In this document: positions 34,214-43,191 of the stretch, piece after piece
Numbering within the stretch: position 1 is the first letter of the stretch
Layout: the number at the start of each line of letters is the position of its first letter
Source of the DNA: JAABVD01 sp965204545
GTDB taxonomy: Bacteria > Verrucomicrobiota > Verrucomicrobiia > Opitutales > UBA2995
NCBI GenBank assembly: GCA_965204545.1
Contig: CBDBFA010000003.1
Span: forward strand, 2,542,001 to 2,606,000
DNA: 64,000 bases
Direction: 5' to 3'
Position numbers and translations under genes: made by a program
The notes under the pieces: generated by a model
The model's input: only the letters and a program-made list of their open reading frames with translations
Told to the model about the DNA's origin: nothing
Databases searched by the model: none

Positions 34214-35278
34214 TCAGACGGCAATGGGACCCTTTAACAAGGGGATGGTCTTTTCCACGTCGGCGCGAATCAAATGGTCCATGTCCCCTTCGATGATTTC
34301 CGAGGCAATGCGGAGGGCTCCGGCAATGGCGTGCCGGTCGCTCGAGCCGTGGGCTTTGAGAATATTGCCGTTGAGTCCCAGAAGGGGGGCGCCGCCGTAG
34401 CGGTGGGGGCTGAGTTGCTTTTTCATGGACCTGAAGGCTCCTTGGCTGAGGGCCGCGCCCAACATCCGAATGGGGTTGGCGGTGAGTTCCTTCTTCAGGA
34501 ACCGGCTCAAGGTGTTGAATAGGCTTTCGCAAGACTTGAGAAGAACATTGCCGACGAATCCGTCGCAAACCACAACATCCACGGTATGGTTGAAGACTTG
34601 GAATCCCTCGATGGGTCCCAGGTAGTGGATGATTGGATCGAGTTGCTTGAGCAGAAGGTGGGTCTGATGGACCAGTTCGGTTCCCTTGCCTTCCTCGGTG
34701 CCGATGGAGAGGAGACCTACGCGTGGTTCCTCGATGCCAAGAGCTACTTTCGCGTAATTTTTTCCCAAGATGGCGTTGGCCACCATTTGCTCGGGATTGG
34801 GGTTTGGGTTGGCCCCGGCATCGATCAGGACCCAGTGGCTGGATTCGGTCGGTACGACCGCTCCCAGAGCGGGCCGGGATATTCCCTGGATGGTCCTCAG
34901 TTTCAACGTTCCCCCAGCCATCAGGCTCCCGGTATTTCCGCAACTGACCAGCACGCTGGCTTCCTTGCCTTTTACCAGTTCAATGGCCCGAACCATGGAG
35001 GAATCCTTTTTGGTCTTAAGGGACTTGAGGGGTTTATCCTCCATGGAAACCACCTCGGAGGCGTGCAGAATCCGAATCTTCGGATGGTCGGCGATTTTTT
35101 CTTGGCGCAGAAGCGGTTTTATGACCGCCTCCTGGCCGACAAGGATAAAATTTTCCGGTCGATGAGGCAGTTTTTTCAGGGCCAATTTCAAGCCTGCGAT
35201 TACTTCGGATGGACCCAGGTCGGATCCCATCACATCGACCGCGATGGATGACGGGGAGACACCGGTTTGATCGGCCAT
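34214..35278 (-). CDS. plsX: Phosphate acyltransferase PlsX
   Basis: About 354 residues from the ATG at 35278, the start that aligns with the family opening IAVDVMGSDLGPSEVI. PlsX converts acyl-ACP to acyl-phosphate for phospholipid synthesis. Other family segments are LVSCGNTGSLMAGGTLKL, RPALGAVVPT, VDVVVCDGFVGNVLLKS and RYGGAPLLGLNGNILKAHG, ending in a helical region. It sits 32 bases before fabH and 40 bases after rpmF, so these three are probably co-transcribed. Confidence 0.95.
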   Translation of the reverse strand: MADQTGVSPSSIAVDVMGSDLGPSEVIAGLKLALKKLPHRPENFILVGQEAVIKPLLRQEKIADHPKIRILHASEVVSMEDKPLKSLKTKKDSSMVRAIELVKGKEASVLVSCGNTGSLMAGGTLKLRTIQGISRPALGAVVPTESSHWVLIDAGANPNPNPEQMVANAILGKNYAKVALGIEEPRVGLLSIGTEEGKGTELVHQTHLLLKQLDPIIHYLGPIEGFQVFNHTVDVVVCDGFVGNVLLKSCESLFNTLSRFLKKELTANPIRMLGAALSQGAFRSMKKQLSPHRYGGAPLLGLNGNILKAHGSSDRHAIAGALRIASEIIEGDMDHLIRADVEKTIPLLKGPIAV

Positions 35279-35318
35279 TCCGGAATTGTTTCCTTCTCGG
35301 AGGGGCGGGGGGTTTGAT

Positions 35319-35498
35319 TTAAATTTCGAGGTCGAGGACCTGTCGGCCCCGGTACATGCCATTGGCAGGATTTACGCGGTGGGGGCGATAGCGAGTACCA
35401 TCCGAGGGATCTGTGGATAATTGAGGCGCTTTAAACCGATTGGCGGCACGGCGCAGACGGCTGCGACGTTTGGAATGTTTGCGTTTTGGGGTGGCCAT
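35319..35498 (-). CDS. rpmF: 50S ribosomal protein L32
   Basis: A 59-residue protein starting at the ATG at 35498, inside a longer open frame that is not real upstream. It begins MATPKRKHSKRRSRLRRA, the diagnostic L32 start, and is strongly basic. The usual zinc-binding cysteine pairs are absent, as in the zinc-independent form. It is the first gene of the rpmF-plsX-fabH cluster. The region just upstream (35499-35599) should contain the cluster promoter. Confidence 0.95.
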   Translation of the reverse strand: MATPKRKHSKRRSRLRRAANRFKAPQLSTDPSDGTRYRPHRVNPANGMYRGRQVLDLEI

Positions 35499-35599
35499 AA
35501 TAAAAAGAAATGGTGTGAAAAACCGACTTGGCTCGAATTTTGGGAACGCAATTAAATAGGGAGCGGAGTTGACCGGGTCAAGTATTCTGTAGAGAATGT

Positions 35600-36628
35600 T
35601 CAGGAGCCCGTGCCGTAGAAGAGGTAGGCCAGCAATAGGGAGAGGATGATGCGGTAGATCCCAAAAATGGCCAGTCCATGTTTGCTGAGGTAGGCCACCA
35701 TCCATTTTACCGCCACGGCGGCGGACAGGGCGCCGACCAGGCAGGCCAGAAGCGGCATTTCCCAACCAAAACCGTAAATGATGGCCGGCCCCAGCTTGTA
35801 TCCTTTGTAGAGGGAGGCGGCCGAAAGGGTGACGAGGCCGAGTAGAAAACTGAATTCTGCCGCTTTGGCGGGGGATAGTCGGACCAGAAAGCCGCCCAGG
35901 ATGGTCATCAGGGAACGGCTGGTACCGGGCCACAGGGCAAAACATTGCAGCAACCCGATGAAGAGGCTGTTCCAAGGGGTCAGGCCGGGCAGATCGAGGT
36001 CTTGGTCGTGGACTTGGTTGCGGTGCCAACGGTCGACGATCAGGATGAGGATACCCCCGGAAAACAGCGCCAGTATGACGGGCCCGGTCCCGAACAGATG
36101 GCGGTCGATGGTTTCCTCCAGGGTCAGGCCGACCAGGGCTGCCGGAATAAATGCCAGCGTCAGATTGCGAAGCAATTTCAACCCCTCGGCGCTTTTTCCC
36201 AAAATTCCCCAAAACATGGAAATCAAGCGTTTCCAATAGAGCAGGATAACGGCGGCTATGGCGCCGATTTGAATAATGATGAGAAATCCGTCGATGGCCC
36301 GATCGTAAGTCAGCGGGGTTCCACGAGGTGACGCCGGGGATGGCGGATCGAGGTAGATGGGGTCTCCTTCCCCATTGAGAAGCACGGTGTCGTGATTGAG
36401 GTCCAGTAGGTGTGCGGTCAGAATCAAGTGACCGGTGGAAGACACGGGCAGGTATTCGGTCAGACCTTCGACAAAGCCCAAGGTTGCGGCCTCGAAAAGT
36501 CCGAAAGTCGGCTGCGGAAGTTCTCCTTCTTCCTCGATTTCGGCGGCCCGGCCCGGCTGAGGGGACAAACAGAGCAGGCAGGCTCCGGCGATAGCCAGTC
36601 TTGCCGCGATTGGTGTGAGGTTTTTCAA
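35600..36628 (-). CDS. uppP: Undecaprenyl-diphosphatase (UppP/BacA)
   Basis: A 342-residue integral membrane phosphatase that regenerates undecaprenyl phosphate for cell-wall synthesis. The signature LGFVEGLTEYLPVSSTGHL is near residue 50 and the second motif WPGTSRSLMTILGGF near 230. It is about 70 residues longer than usual: a signal-peptide-like N-terminus (LAIAGACLLCLSPQPGRA) and an insert of roughly 25 residues after the first motif (around NHDTVLLNGEGDPIYLDPP). It is divergent from trpD with 91 bases between starts. Confidence 0.93.
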   Translation of the reverse strand: MKNLTPIAARLAIAGACLLCLSPQPGRAAEIEEEGELPQPTFGLFEAATLGFVEGLTEYLPVSSTGHLILTAHLLDLNHDTVLLNGEGDPIYLDPPSPASPRGTPLTYDRAIDGFLIIIQIGAIAAVILLYWKRLISMFWGILGKSAEGLKLLRNLTLAFIPAALVGLTLEETIDRHLFGTGPVILALFSGGILILIVDRWHRNQVHDQDLDLPGLTPWNSLFIGLLQCFALWPGTSRSLMTILGGFLVRLSPAKAAEFSFLLGLVTLSAASLYKGYKLGPAIIYGFGWEMPLLACLVGALSAAVAVKWMVAYLSKHGLAIFGIYRIILSLLLAYLFYGTGS

Positions 36629-36719
36629 GGCAGGTCTTGAGTTCAGGTGTTCGGTTTGCCAGCTTGAAGATCTCTAATTTGATCCTGCAAGGGAAAATTG
36701 ACTACCCTCTTCATTTGTT

Positions 36720-37766
36720 ATGAGCTTTTTGGAAGATTACCTGCCCCTTCTGCGTTCCGGCTCCAACCTGGACCTGATTCAAGCGGAATCCGCCGCCAGT
36801 GATCTGGCCCGGGCCGATTTGTCACCCGAGGTGAAGAAGGCTTTTCTCACGGCCCTCAATGAGAAGGGGGAGACGCTGGAGGAAGTCGCCGGGTTTGCCG
36901 CAGCCTTTCGGCGTTTGGCGGTGCGGCCGCGGCTGGAGGATTATGCCGAGGAGGCCATCGACGTATGCGGCACGGGTGGAGACAAATCCAATAGTTTCAA
37001 TATATCGACCGCCGTCACTTTGGTCTTGGCCAGCGCCGGGGTAAAGGTCTTCAAGCATGGCAATCGTTCCATCACTTCCAAGTGCGGGTCGGCCGAATTG
37101 CTGGAAGCCTTGGGTGTGGCCTTCCTCACCGAGCCCGCGCCGTTGCGGCGGGCGTTGCAAGCGCTCGATTTCGTATTCTTCTTTGCCCCGGCCTTTCATC
37201 CCGCGTTCAAGGAGATCATGCCGGTCAGGCACGCCTTGGCGGCGGAGGGGAAACGGACGGTTTTCAATATACTTGGCCCCATGATCAATCCCGGTTCTCC
37301 CAGTTGCCAACTGACAGGCGCCTTTTCCCGGGCTTGGACCGCCCCCATGGCCGGAGCCTTTCACGCACTGGGATTGAAAAGTGGAATGGTGGTGCATACC
37401 GCGCTGGATGCTACCCGCGGCATGGACGAACTGGCCTGTTGCGGGACTCCCCAGGGGGTGGGCTTTGGTGAACTTTGGCAGGAAACTATCCAATTCGACT
37501 TGGGGAAACTGGGACTGAAGCCCTGTCCGGAGCGGGATCTGAAAGGGGGAAATATCGATGAGAACCTGCAAATTTTGAGGGATCTCCTGAATGGAAAAGC
37601 GCCCCGAGGATTGGAGGATACGGTGTGCCTGAACGCGGGAGCAGCCTTTTCCATCGTGGGCAAAGTCGATCAAATCTCCGAGGGCATCGACCTGGCCCGT
37701 CATCAGTTGCTGGGAGGCGCGGTGGAAGCCCATTTAAGAAAGATCAGGGACTTTTTTGTTCAATGA
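36720..37766 (+). CDS. trpD: Anthranilate phosphoribosyltransferase
   Basis: A 348-residue enzyme joining PRPP and anthranilate in tryptophan synthesis. The phosphate-binding motif VCGTGGDKSNSFNIST is near residue 83, and KHGNRSITSKCGSAELLEALG near 112 is the second conserved block. Both are intact. GPMINPGSP near 188 also fits. No other trp gene is adjacent. The stop overlaps the glmM start in an ATGA arrangement at 37763-37766, so the two are translationally coupled. Confidence 0.95.
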   Translation: MSFLEDYLPLLRSGSNLDLIQAESAASDLARADLSPEVKKAFLTALNEKGETLEEVAGFAAAFRRLAVRPRLEDYAEEAIDVCGTGGDKSNSFNISTAVTLVLASAGVKVFKHGNRSITSKCGSAELLEALGVAFLTEPAPLRRALQALDFVFFFAPAFHPAFKEIMPVRHALAAEGKRTVFNILGPMINPGSPSCQLTGAFSRAWTAPMAGAFHALGLKSGMVVHTALDATRGMDELACCGTPQGVGFGELWQETIQFDLGKLGLKPCPERDLKGGNIDENLQILRDLLNGKAPRGLEDTVCLNAGAAFSIVGKVDQISEGIDLARHQLLGGAVEAHLRKIRDFFVQ

Positions 37767-39100
37767 AGCGCCGATACTTTGGTACGGACGGCATACGGGG
37801 AGAGTACGGCGGAGCAGTATTGACGGATGCCTTTGCCGCACGGTTGGGCAAGGCGGTCGGTCGCTGGAAATCCTTGGGAAGACGCGGAGCCAAGGTAGTC
37901 ATGGGCCGGGATACGCGGGCTTCGGGGTGGCCGTTGACCCGCTGCATGGCGGCGGGTTTGTCGCAAGCCGGTTGCAGGGTAGTCGATATAGGCGTATTGC
38001 CCACACCGGCCGTGGCCGTCTATTTGCGCGAGGTGGGGGCCGATCTAGGGGTAGTCATCACGGCTTCCCATAACCCGGCCGGGTATAACGGAATCAAACT
38101 GTTCGATACAAGTGGCGCCAAATTGTCCGATATGGAGGAGGTTGAAATTGAAGGTCTGCTCGACGGAATCGATGGGGTAGATCAGAGTGGCGCCTTCGAA
38201 GGGGAGACCGCAGTTGACGGTGCAGCCGCTTATATCGAGATGCTTCAAACCGTGTTGCCGCCGGGCAGTCAGAAGGATAGGCGCGTCGTAGTGGATATGG
38301 CCAATGGAGCTACTTGTCAGACCACCCCGAGGATCCTGCGTCGATTGGGCGCGGAGTTGATTTTTTTAGGGGATGAGCCAAATGGCAGGAACATCAACCG
38401 AGGCGTTGGCAGCGAATATCCCGGTGAACTGCGCGAAATTGTGGTGGAATGCGGGGCGGATTTGGGTATCGCTCTCGATGGAGACGGGGACCGACTGGTC
38501 CTTTGCGATGAGCACGGAAAATTGGTCGATGGGGACGTGTTGCTATGTATGCTCGCCCTGCAGGAAAAGAGGAACGATCGTCTCTTCCGCAATACCTTGG
38601 TAGCCACCCATCAGAGCAATATTGGGCTGGATCGTGCCCTTAAAGGGGAAGGTGTCTCCGTGGTGCGGACCCCGGTGGGTGACCGGTACGTTTGGCAGCG
38701 AATGAGGGAAGACGGTTTCAACTTGGGAGGTGAAAATTCGGGTCACATCATATTCTCGGATTCCAATCCGACGGGTGACGGTTTACTGGCCGCCCTCAAG
38801 GTGTTGTCCGCCATGATGGAGAGACAACTTCCCCTCTCCGCCCTGAGCCGGTGTATGGAATTGTATCCCCGCAGAGTGGGCGCCTTGCCGGTCAGGGAGA
38901 AATTTCCACTGGCAGAGGTCTCCTTGATCCAGGATATTCTCGGCCAATTGGAACACGAGATGCGAGACCGGGGGAGAGTTTTATTGCGCTATTCCGGAAC
39001 CGAACCCATCATCCGGCTTTTAGTGGAAGGAAATGAACAAAGCCTGGTGGAGCAATGGTATCGACGTCTCGAAGATCGGGTAAGGGCCGCACTGAATTGA
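37763..39100 (+). CDS. glmM: Phosphoglucosamine mutase
   Basis: 445 residues from the ATG at 37763, overlapping the trpD stop; the open frame upstream to 37625 is trpD in another frame. GlmM turns glucosamine 6-phosphate into glucosamine 1-phosphate for UDP-GlcNAc synthesis. RYFGTDGIRGEYG opens the protein. VITASHNPAGYNGIKLFD holds the phosphorylated Ser, GIALDGDGDRLVLCDE the metal site, GGENSGHIIF the sugar loop, and LRYSGTEPIIRLLVEG the phosphate-binding C-terminal motif. All are intact. Confidence 0.96.
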   Translation: MKRRYFGTDGIRGEYGGAVLTDAFAARLGKAVGRWKSLGRRGAKVVMGRDTRASGWPLTRCMAAGLSQAGCRVVDIGVLPTPAVAVYLREVGADLGVVITASHNPAGYNGIKLFDTSGAKLSDMEEVEIEGLLDGIDGVDQSGAFEGETAVDGAAAYIEMLQTVLPPGSQKDRRVVVDMANGATCQTTPRILRRLGAELIFLGDEPNGRNINRGVGSEYPGELREIVVECGADLGIALDGDGDRLVLCDEHGKLVDGDVLLCMLALQEKRNDRLFRNTLVATHQSNIGLDRALKGEGVSVVRTPVGDRYVWQRMREDGFNLGGENSGHIIFSDSNPTGDGLLAALKVLSAMMERQLPLSALSRCMELYPRRVGALPVREKFPLAEVSLIQDILGQLEHEMRDRGRVLLRYSGTEPIIRLLVEGNEQSLVEQWYRRLEDRVRAALN

Positions 39101-39103
39101 GCG

Positions 39104-39745
39104 GTGAAGGAAGTGTACCTAAAGGATGTGGATGAGCGGTTGCAGAGGCAATTTTCTCAGGCCGGCAAAGCCCTGAAGCAAGGCGGGACGGCCTACGCTA
39201 TCCAGGTTTGCGGTGAACTCTTGCGCAAACACCCGGGGGCGTTTGAGGCACGCCGACTCCTGTGGAAATCCCTGGAAGCGAGCCAAAAAATGCGTCCCAA
39301 ACCGCTGGGTTTGTTAAAGGCCAAGGCGACCGGTATGCAGTTTCGGTTAAAGGTGAATGCCCTTTTCAAGAAGGACGTTTTGCAAGTGGTTTACCGTTGC
39401 GACGAAGCCCTCATGAAAGGGGAAATTCACCGGGAGTTGTTTAGGTCTCTGGGCAGGGCGGCCCAGCATTTGGACTGGCCGGAAACCAAGGTATTCGCCT
39501 GTTGGGCCATGGTCGGTCTGGACCCGGAGAATGTACCCTCCCGTTTGGCCTTGGCCAACGTCCTCTTGGAGGTTGGACGTCCCGTAGAAGCCATCGAACA
39601 TGTGGAATGGATCTTATTGAAAAACCCATCCCACGGAGAAGCCCAGACATTATTGAAAAATGCTTCCGTGGCGGAAACCCTGCAAAGGGGAAACTGGGAG
39701 GAAACCGATACCACGTTCTTCAGGAAACTGAAGGATTACAGCTAA
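39104..39745 (+). CDS. Tetratricopeptide-like protein of unknown function
   Basis: A 213-residue soluble protein with a GTG start three bases after glmM. It is helical with TPR-like repeats: QAGKALKQGGTAYAIQVCGELLRKHPGAFEARRLLWKSL near the N-terminus (given here in pieces as QAGKALKQGG and AYAIQVCGELLRKHPG), and SRLALANVLLEVGRPVEAIE near residue 147. The middle is basic (KATGMQFRLKV). No enzyme motif is visible. The gene fits tightly between glmM and psd, so it is probably a true operon member, perhaps an adaptor. Confidence 0.7.
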   Translation: MKEVYLKDVDERLQRQFSQAGKALKQGGTAYAIQVCGELLRKHPGAFEARRLLWKSLEASQKMRPKPLGLLKAKATGMQFRLKVNALFKKDVLQVVYRCDEALMKGEIHRELFRSLGRAAQHLDWPETKVFACWAMVGLDPENVPSRLALANVLLEVGRPVEAIEHVEWILLKNPSHGEAQTLLKNASVAETLQRGNWEETDTTFFRKLKDYS

Positions 39746-39762
39746 GCCATTCCTTCGATTTC

Positions 39763-40677
39763 ATGGCTGAGACCATTACCGGCATCCGCTTCTATAATCG
39801 CCTGAGTGGGACTTATGAAGAGGAGGCCATTTACGGGGAAAGGTTCCTGCGATGGACCTACTATACCCCCTTGGGAAAAGTAGCCCTGAAACTGCTGGTG
39901 GGGAAGCCGTTATTTTCCAGGTGGTACGGTTGGCTTATGGACCGTTCTTCCAGTCGAAAGAAAATAATCCCCTTCATCCATCGGTATGGGCTGGAGGTTG
40001 GGGAATTTCTCCATTCCCCCGAATCCTTTCCCCATTTCAACGCCTTCTTTTACCGCGAATTGAAACGGCGGGCCCGGCCGGTGGATGAGGACCCCCAATC
40101 TCTCGTGCTTCCCGCCGATGGAAGGCACCGAGCCTATGAGGAAGTGCAAATAGGGGATCCGGTTCATGCCAAGGGCCAGGAATTCGACATTGTCGAATTA
40201 TTGGGGGATGCCGAGCTGGCCGAGGAACTCGACGGCGGCGCCATCCTCATTTCGCGGCTTTGCCCGGTCGATTGTCATCGGTTTTACCTACCGGTAGCAG
40301 GTGTTGCAGGCGAGCCGCGCCCCATCGAAGGTCCCTTGTTTTCGGTCAACCCCTTGGCGTTGGCTCAAAATTTTCGTTACCTGACCCGGAACCGCCGCTG
40401 GGTGATTGAAATGGGATCGGGTACGGGGCGGCGTTGGGCCGTGGTGGTTATCGGCGCCACCTGCGTTGGCAGTGTGGAATTTACCTTTAGGCCCGGCAGA
40501 TTGGATAAGGGATCGGAACTGGGATATTTCAGATTTGGCGGATCCTGCCTTATCACCCTGATGCCAAAAGGGATGGCGCTGCTTGACGAGGCTCTGGTCC
40601 GGGAATCCCAAAAAGGTATTGAATCCTACGACCAATTCGGTCGTGTGTTTGGTTGGACTGCAAAGGGGTCAGGGTGA
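39763..40677 (+). CDS. psd: Phosphatidylserine decarboxylase
   Basis: 304 residues from the ATG at 39763, 17 bases after the TPR gene. Psd forms phosphatidylethanolamine from phosphatidylserine. FNAFFYRELKRRARPVD, VLPADGRHRAYEEVQIG, SRLCPVDCHRFYLPVAG (conserved His) and VEFTFRPGRLDKGSELGYF are family segments. The self-cleavage site that creates the pyruvoyl group is FGGSCLITLMPKG (Gly-Ser; most members have LGST). The last codons run into AAAGGGGTCAGG, the same terminus as the palindromic elements, so the natural C-terminus may have been altered slightly by an insertion. Confidence 0.93.
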   Translation: MAETITGIRFYNRLSGTYEEEAIYGERFLRWTYYTPLGKVALKLLVGKPLFSRWYGWLMDRSSSRKKIIPFIHRYGLEVGEFLHSPESFPHFNAFFYRELKRRARPVDEDPQSLVLPADGRHRAYEEVQIGDPVHAKGQEFDIVELLGDAELAEELDGGAILISRLCPVDCHRFYLPVAGVAGEPRPIEGPLFSVNPLALAQNFRYLTRNRRWVIEMGSGTGRRWAVVVIGATCVGSVEFTFRPGRLDKGSELGYFRFGGSCLITLMPKGMALLDEALVRESQKGIESYDQFGRVFGWTAKGSG

Positions 40678-40808
40678 TGGTGCCTGGGGCGGGAACTGTG
40701 TAAATTCCATAAGTCCCTTAAAATAAGTAATTTATGTAAAAACCGATTTCTTTATCGAGATAGTTATTGACTGTTATTTGCAGTTTTTATATGTAATATC
40801 TGTGTAAA
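40678..40808 (+). promoter_or_regulatory. AT-rich upstream region of the integrase
   Basis: 131 bases, markedly AT-rich compared with psd. TTGACTGTTATTTGCAG at about 40768 followed by TATGTAATA near 40791 could be a promoter, but the spacing is only approximate. The left boundary of the mobile island probably lies here; no tRNA gene or clear direct repeat was found. Confidence 0.35.
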
Positions 40809-42077
40809 ATGCCATTTACCAAGAAACAAACGCGGCTCCCCAAGAAATTCCCCCACACTCTGAAAAACGGTAGTGTCAGGGTCAAGGTCTACCGGATAGC
40901 CAACAAAAAATCTTCAACTGGTTACACCTATATCGTGCGCTGGTTTGAGGGCCGAAATTGCTTGAAGGACAAGCGATCTATTCGGCTGGAGGATGCTATT
41001 GATTTCGCGGAAAGGCAGGCGGCATACCTCAACTCCGCCAAGTACGATGCGGATCGCTTGCGCAGGTACCAGAAGGAGGCCTACGTGTTGGCTCAGGACC
41101 TCGCCGGGGATACTCCAGTGGTGACCGCCATTCGCGAATGGAAAAAAGCGAAGGGGATTTCAGGGGGAAATTTAATCGCTGCGGCGGAAGCCTGGCGAGA
41201 CCAGCGAACGACCAAAATCAAACTCTTCGAGGTCAATGAAATCATTAAACGCTTCAAGGTGGCCAAGGAACGTGCGGGGATCATCTGGAAGTCAAACTAT
41301 CAGAAAACCTTTCCCAAGTTTCAGAGGGATTTTGGGGAAAAATTCATTTCACGGATTTCAACCACCGAGTTGCAGGACTGGCTAGATACGACTTATTCAA
41401 ATCATACGACTCGCAACACACATCGAAAAAGGATTGTCGTTTTGTGGCGATGGGCGCAAAAACAAGGGTATCTTCCACGAAATGTTAAGACCGAGGCTGA
41501 ACTAACTGAACGAGCCAAGGAGCTAACCCCGGAACGAGGGATTATCTCCCCGCAAACGTTTCGGGAATTGCTGAACCTGATGAAGGACCGATTTCCACAT
41601 TATCTTCCAGCATTGGTACTGGCCGGGTTTTGCGGTTTGCGTTGCGATGAGGTCCACAAGCAGAAGTGGGAGGATATTCGGTTGGAGGAATTCAGGCTGC
41701 GAGTAACCAGGGCCAAGAGCGGGACTGCTAGCTACAGGCATGTTCAAATATGCCCGGCGGCAGTGGAATGGATTTTGGTGAGCAACCAAAAGCGGGAGGG
41801 AAGGGTTTGTCGTAACGAGGCCATTACCCGTATTCGCACGATCGCAAGAAGAAGGGGTTTTGTGCTGCCCGCGAATTGTTTCAGGCACTCATTCGTTAGT
41901 TACCTGATCGTGAAGGCTGAAAGTATTGAGGTGGCAACTTTGGAAGCCGGGCATACCGAACGAGTTGCGCACAGGAACTACAAGGCCCTTGTGACTAAAG
42001 CCGATGCTGAAGAATGGTTCTCGCTTCGGCCTAATGACAAAAATGGGAAGGTGGTCAGTTTTGAAAGAAGTAAATAA
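40809..42077 (+). CDS. Tyrosine recombinase/integrase-like protein
   Basis: A 422-residue site-specific recombinase. The N-terminal third is basic and core-binding-like (TTELQDWLDTTYSNHTTRN). The catalytic domain has the first Arg in LAGFCGLRCDEVHKQKWEDI, box II as LPANCFRHSFVSYLIVKA (Arg and second His present, but the first box II His is replaced by Asn), and the nucleophile Tyr in GHTERVAHRNYKAL. Codon use is more AT-rich than the flanking psd gene, suggesting transfer. It is the first gene of an island that continues to about 45.2 kb. Confidence 0.85.
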   Translation: MPFTKKQTRLPKKFPHTLKNGSVRVKVYRIANKKSSTGYTYIVRWFEGRNCLKDKRSIRLEDAIDFAERQAAYLNSAKYDADRLRRYQKEAYVLAQDLAGDTPVVTAIREWKKAKGISGGNLIAAAEAWRDQRTTKIKLFEVNEIIKRFKVAKERAGIIWKSNYQKTFPKFQRDFGEKFISRISTTELQDWLDTTYSNHTTRNTHRKRIVVLWRWAQKQGYLPRNVKTEAELTERAKELTPERGIISPQTFRELLNLMKDRFPHYLPALVLAGFCGLRCDEVHKQKWEDIRLEEFRLRVTRAKSGTASYRHVQICPAAVEWILVSNQKREGRVCRNEAITRIRTIARRRGFVLPANCFRHSFVSYLIVKAESIEVATLEAGHTERVAHRNYKALVTKADAEEWFSLRPNDKNGKVVSFERSK

Positions 42078-42807
42078 AGTCGTAAAATCTAAAGCTCGTT
42101 ACCTTCAAAAGATTGAATATGAGGCAAGCTTGAAAATAAATGAGGTAGAACGGAGAGCCTTCCTAAGAAAAAGATACCGTGGAAATTACATCGTAAAGAA
42201 CCACCCTAAATTGTGGGCCATGCATAATTTCGTCAATCATGTACAATTGTTAAGGGTGGAAAAGGATTCTTTGGTTAGAAGATGGTCCCAACAAGAAAAT
42301 GAAAAATACTTTGTTGATCTACTAAAATATGCTCAAAAAGCATTGGAGAACTTAGATTACCGCGGGCTCCAACAATTGGGGATGATTATGGAAATAGTTC
42401 TTAACGCGGAAAGAAAAAAACCTTCTGACTCCGAAAAGGCACGTAACGCACTTGAAACATATATTGAGAAGAAGATGGATGATGCAATAGCTGCATCTGA
42501 TTACCCAGACCTAAATCAATATTATTTTGTCAAAGACATAAAACATCCGAAATTTAGCGGATCAGCCCCTAATCCAACGGCCTGGAAAAACCTGCCGATG
42601 GAGGTTACTTTTAACCTCCTGGATCCACACAAAAACTCGGAGAGACTACCGATAAAGATTACTTTTAAAATCCTGTATCCAACCAGAAAAGATCTTGAAG
42701 AATTTTTAGATGAATCTGATGGCCGGCGCATGGAGCAAATCGTGAGAGCGGCCAAAGCCATGGGATATAGGATACGACCTCAAATACCAGGTGTTCCACC
42801 CCTTTAG
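42034..42807 (+). CDS. Hypothetical protein of the mobile island
   Basis: About 257 residues from the ATG at 42034 (the frame is open to 42004); the start overlaps the integrase end by 44 bases. The protein is basic and helical at its N-terminus (KSKARYLQKIEYEASLKINE) and has a C-terminal half with VTFNLLDPHKNSERLPIK and KITFKILYPTRKDLEEFL. I recognise no family. Its AT-rich codon use matches the integrase. A hairpin with a T-rich tail follows the stop. Confidence 0.65.
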   Translation: MTKMGRWSVLKEVNKVVKSKARYLQKIEYEASLKINEVERRAFLRKRYRGNYIVKNHPKLWAMHNFVNHVQLLRVEKDSLVRRWSQQENEKYFVDLLKYAQKALENLDYRGLQQLGMIMEIVLNAERKKPSDSEKARNALETYIEKKMDDAIAASDYPDLNQYYFVKDIKHPKFSGSAPNPTAWKNLPMEVTFNLLDPHKNSERLPIKITFKILYPTRKDLEEFLDESDGRRMEQIVRAAKAMGYRIRPQIPGVPPL

Positions 42808-42824
42808 GTGTAGTTCTCGAATTC

Positions 42825-42866
42825 CCGACAAAAATTAGGGTAGTTTTTGTCGGCCTTGTTTTCTTT
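42825..42866 (+). terminator. Rho-independent-type terminator
   Basis: CCGACAAAAA (42825-42834) pairs perfectly with TTTTTGTCGG (42844-42853) across a nine-base loop, followed by CCTTGTTTTCTTTT. It lies 18 bases after the stop of the hypothetical gene. Confidence 0.75.
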
Positions 42867-42902
42867 TAACCTGGGCATTGATGTGCGTTACTCTGCCCAC
42901 CT

Positions 42903-43121
42903 GTGGCAGAAGTCCAACAGAACCCATATTATTTCAACCTGATTGACTCCGCTGAAGTCATGAGACGGTTGGGTTATACCAACGTCTCGAGCTTTCACCG
43001 GGCCAGGAAAAAAATGGGTTTCAACGCCGTTCGACTGAATGGTCGCAAGATCATGTTCGTCGAAAAGGAGGTCCACGATTGGGTGATGGACCAAAAGGAA
43101 CGGCGGGTGCCGCCGAGTTAA
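42903..43121 (+). CDS. Small helix-turn-helix protein, excisionase-like
   Basis: A 72-residue protein starting at GTG 42903. LIDSAEVMRRLGYTNVSSFH and RARKKMGFNAVRLNGRKIMF form a MerR/AlpA-like winged helix with the typical wing, followed by VEKEVHDWVMDQKERR. Such proteins act as excisionase or small regulators in integrated elements. It follows a terminator and precedes the putative replication initiator by about 70 bases, which supports a role in element control. Confidence 0.7.
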   Translation: MAEVQQNPYYFNLIDSAEVMRRLGYTNVSSFHRARKKMGFNAVRLNGRKIMFVEKEVHDWVMDQKERRVPPS

Positions 43122-43191
43122 TGGGATACTTTGGCCGTTGGCATACAGAGCAAAGGTCTAGCCCCACCACCACCTTGAAAGTTTTGGCCCC

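Noticed and set aside
34182..34943. N-terminal extension of FabH to 586 residues
   Set aside because: The extension is antisense-like composition overlapping plsX; FabH motifs and normal length fit the ATG at 34181.
35499..36236. Long frame upstream of L32
   Set aside because: It overlaps uppP in another frame; L32 starts at MATPKRKHSK.
40678..40808. tRNA gene as the attachment site of the integrase
   Set aside because: No cloverleaf or CCA end could be traced in the region or at the end of psd.
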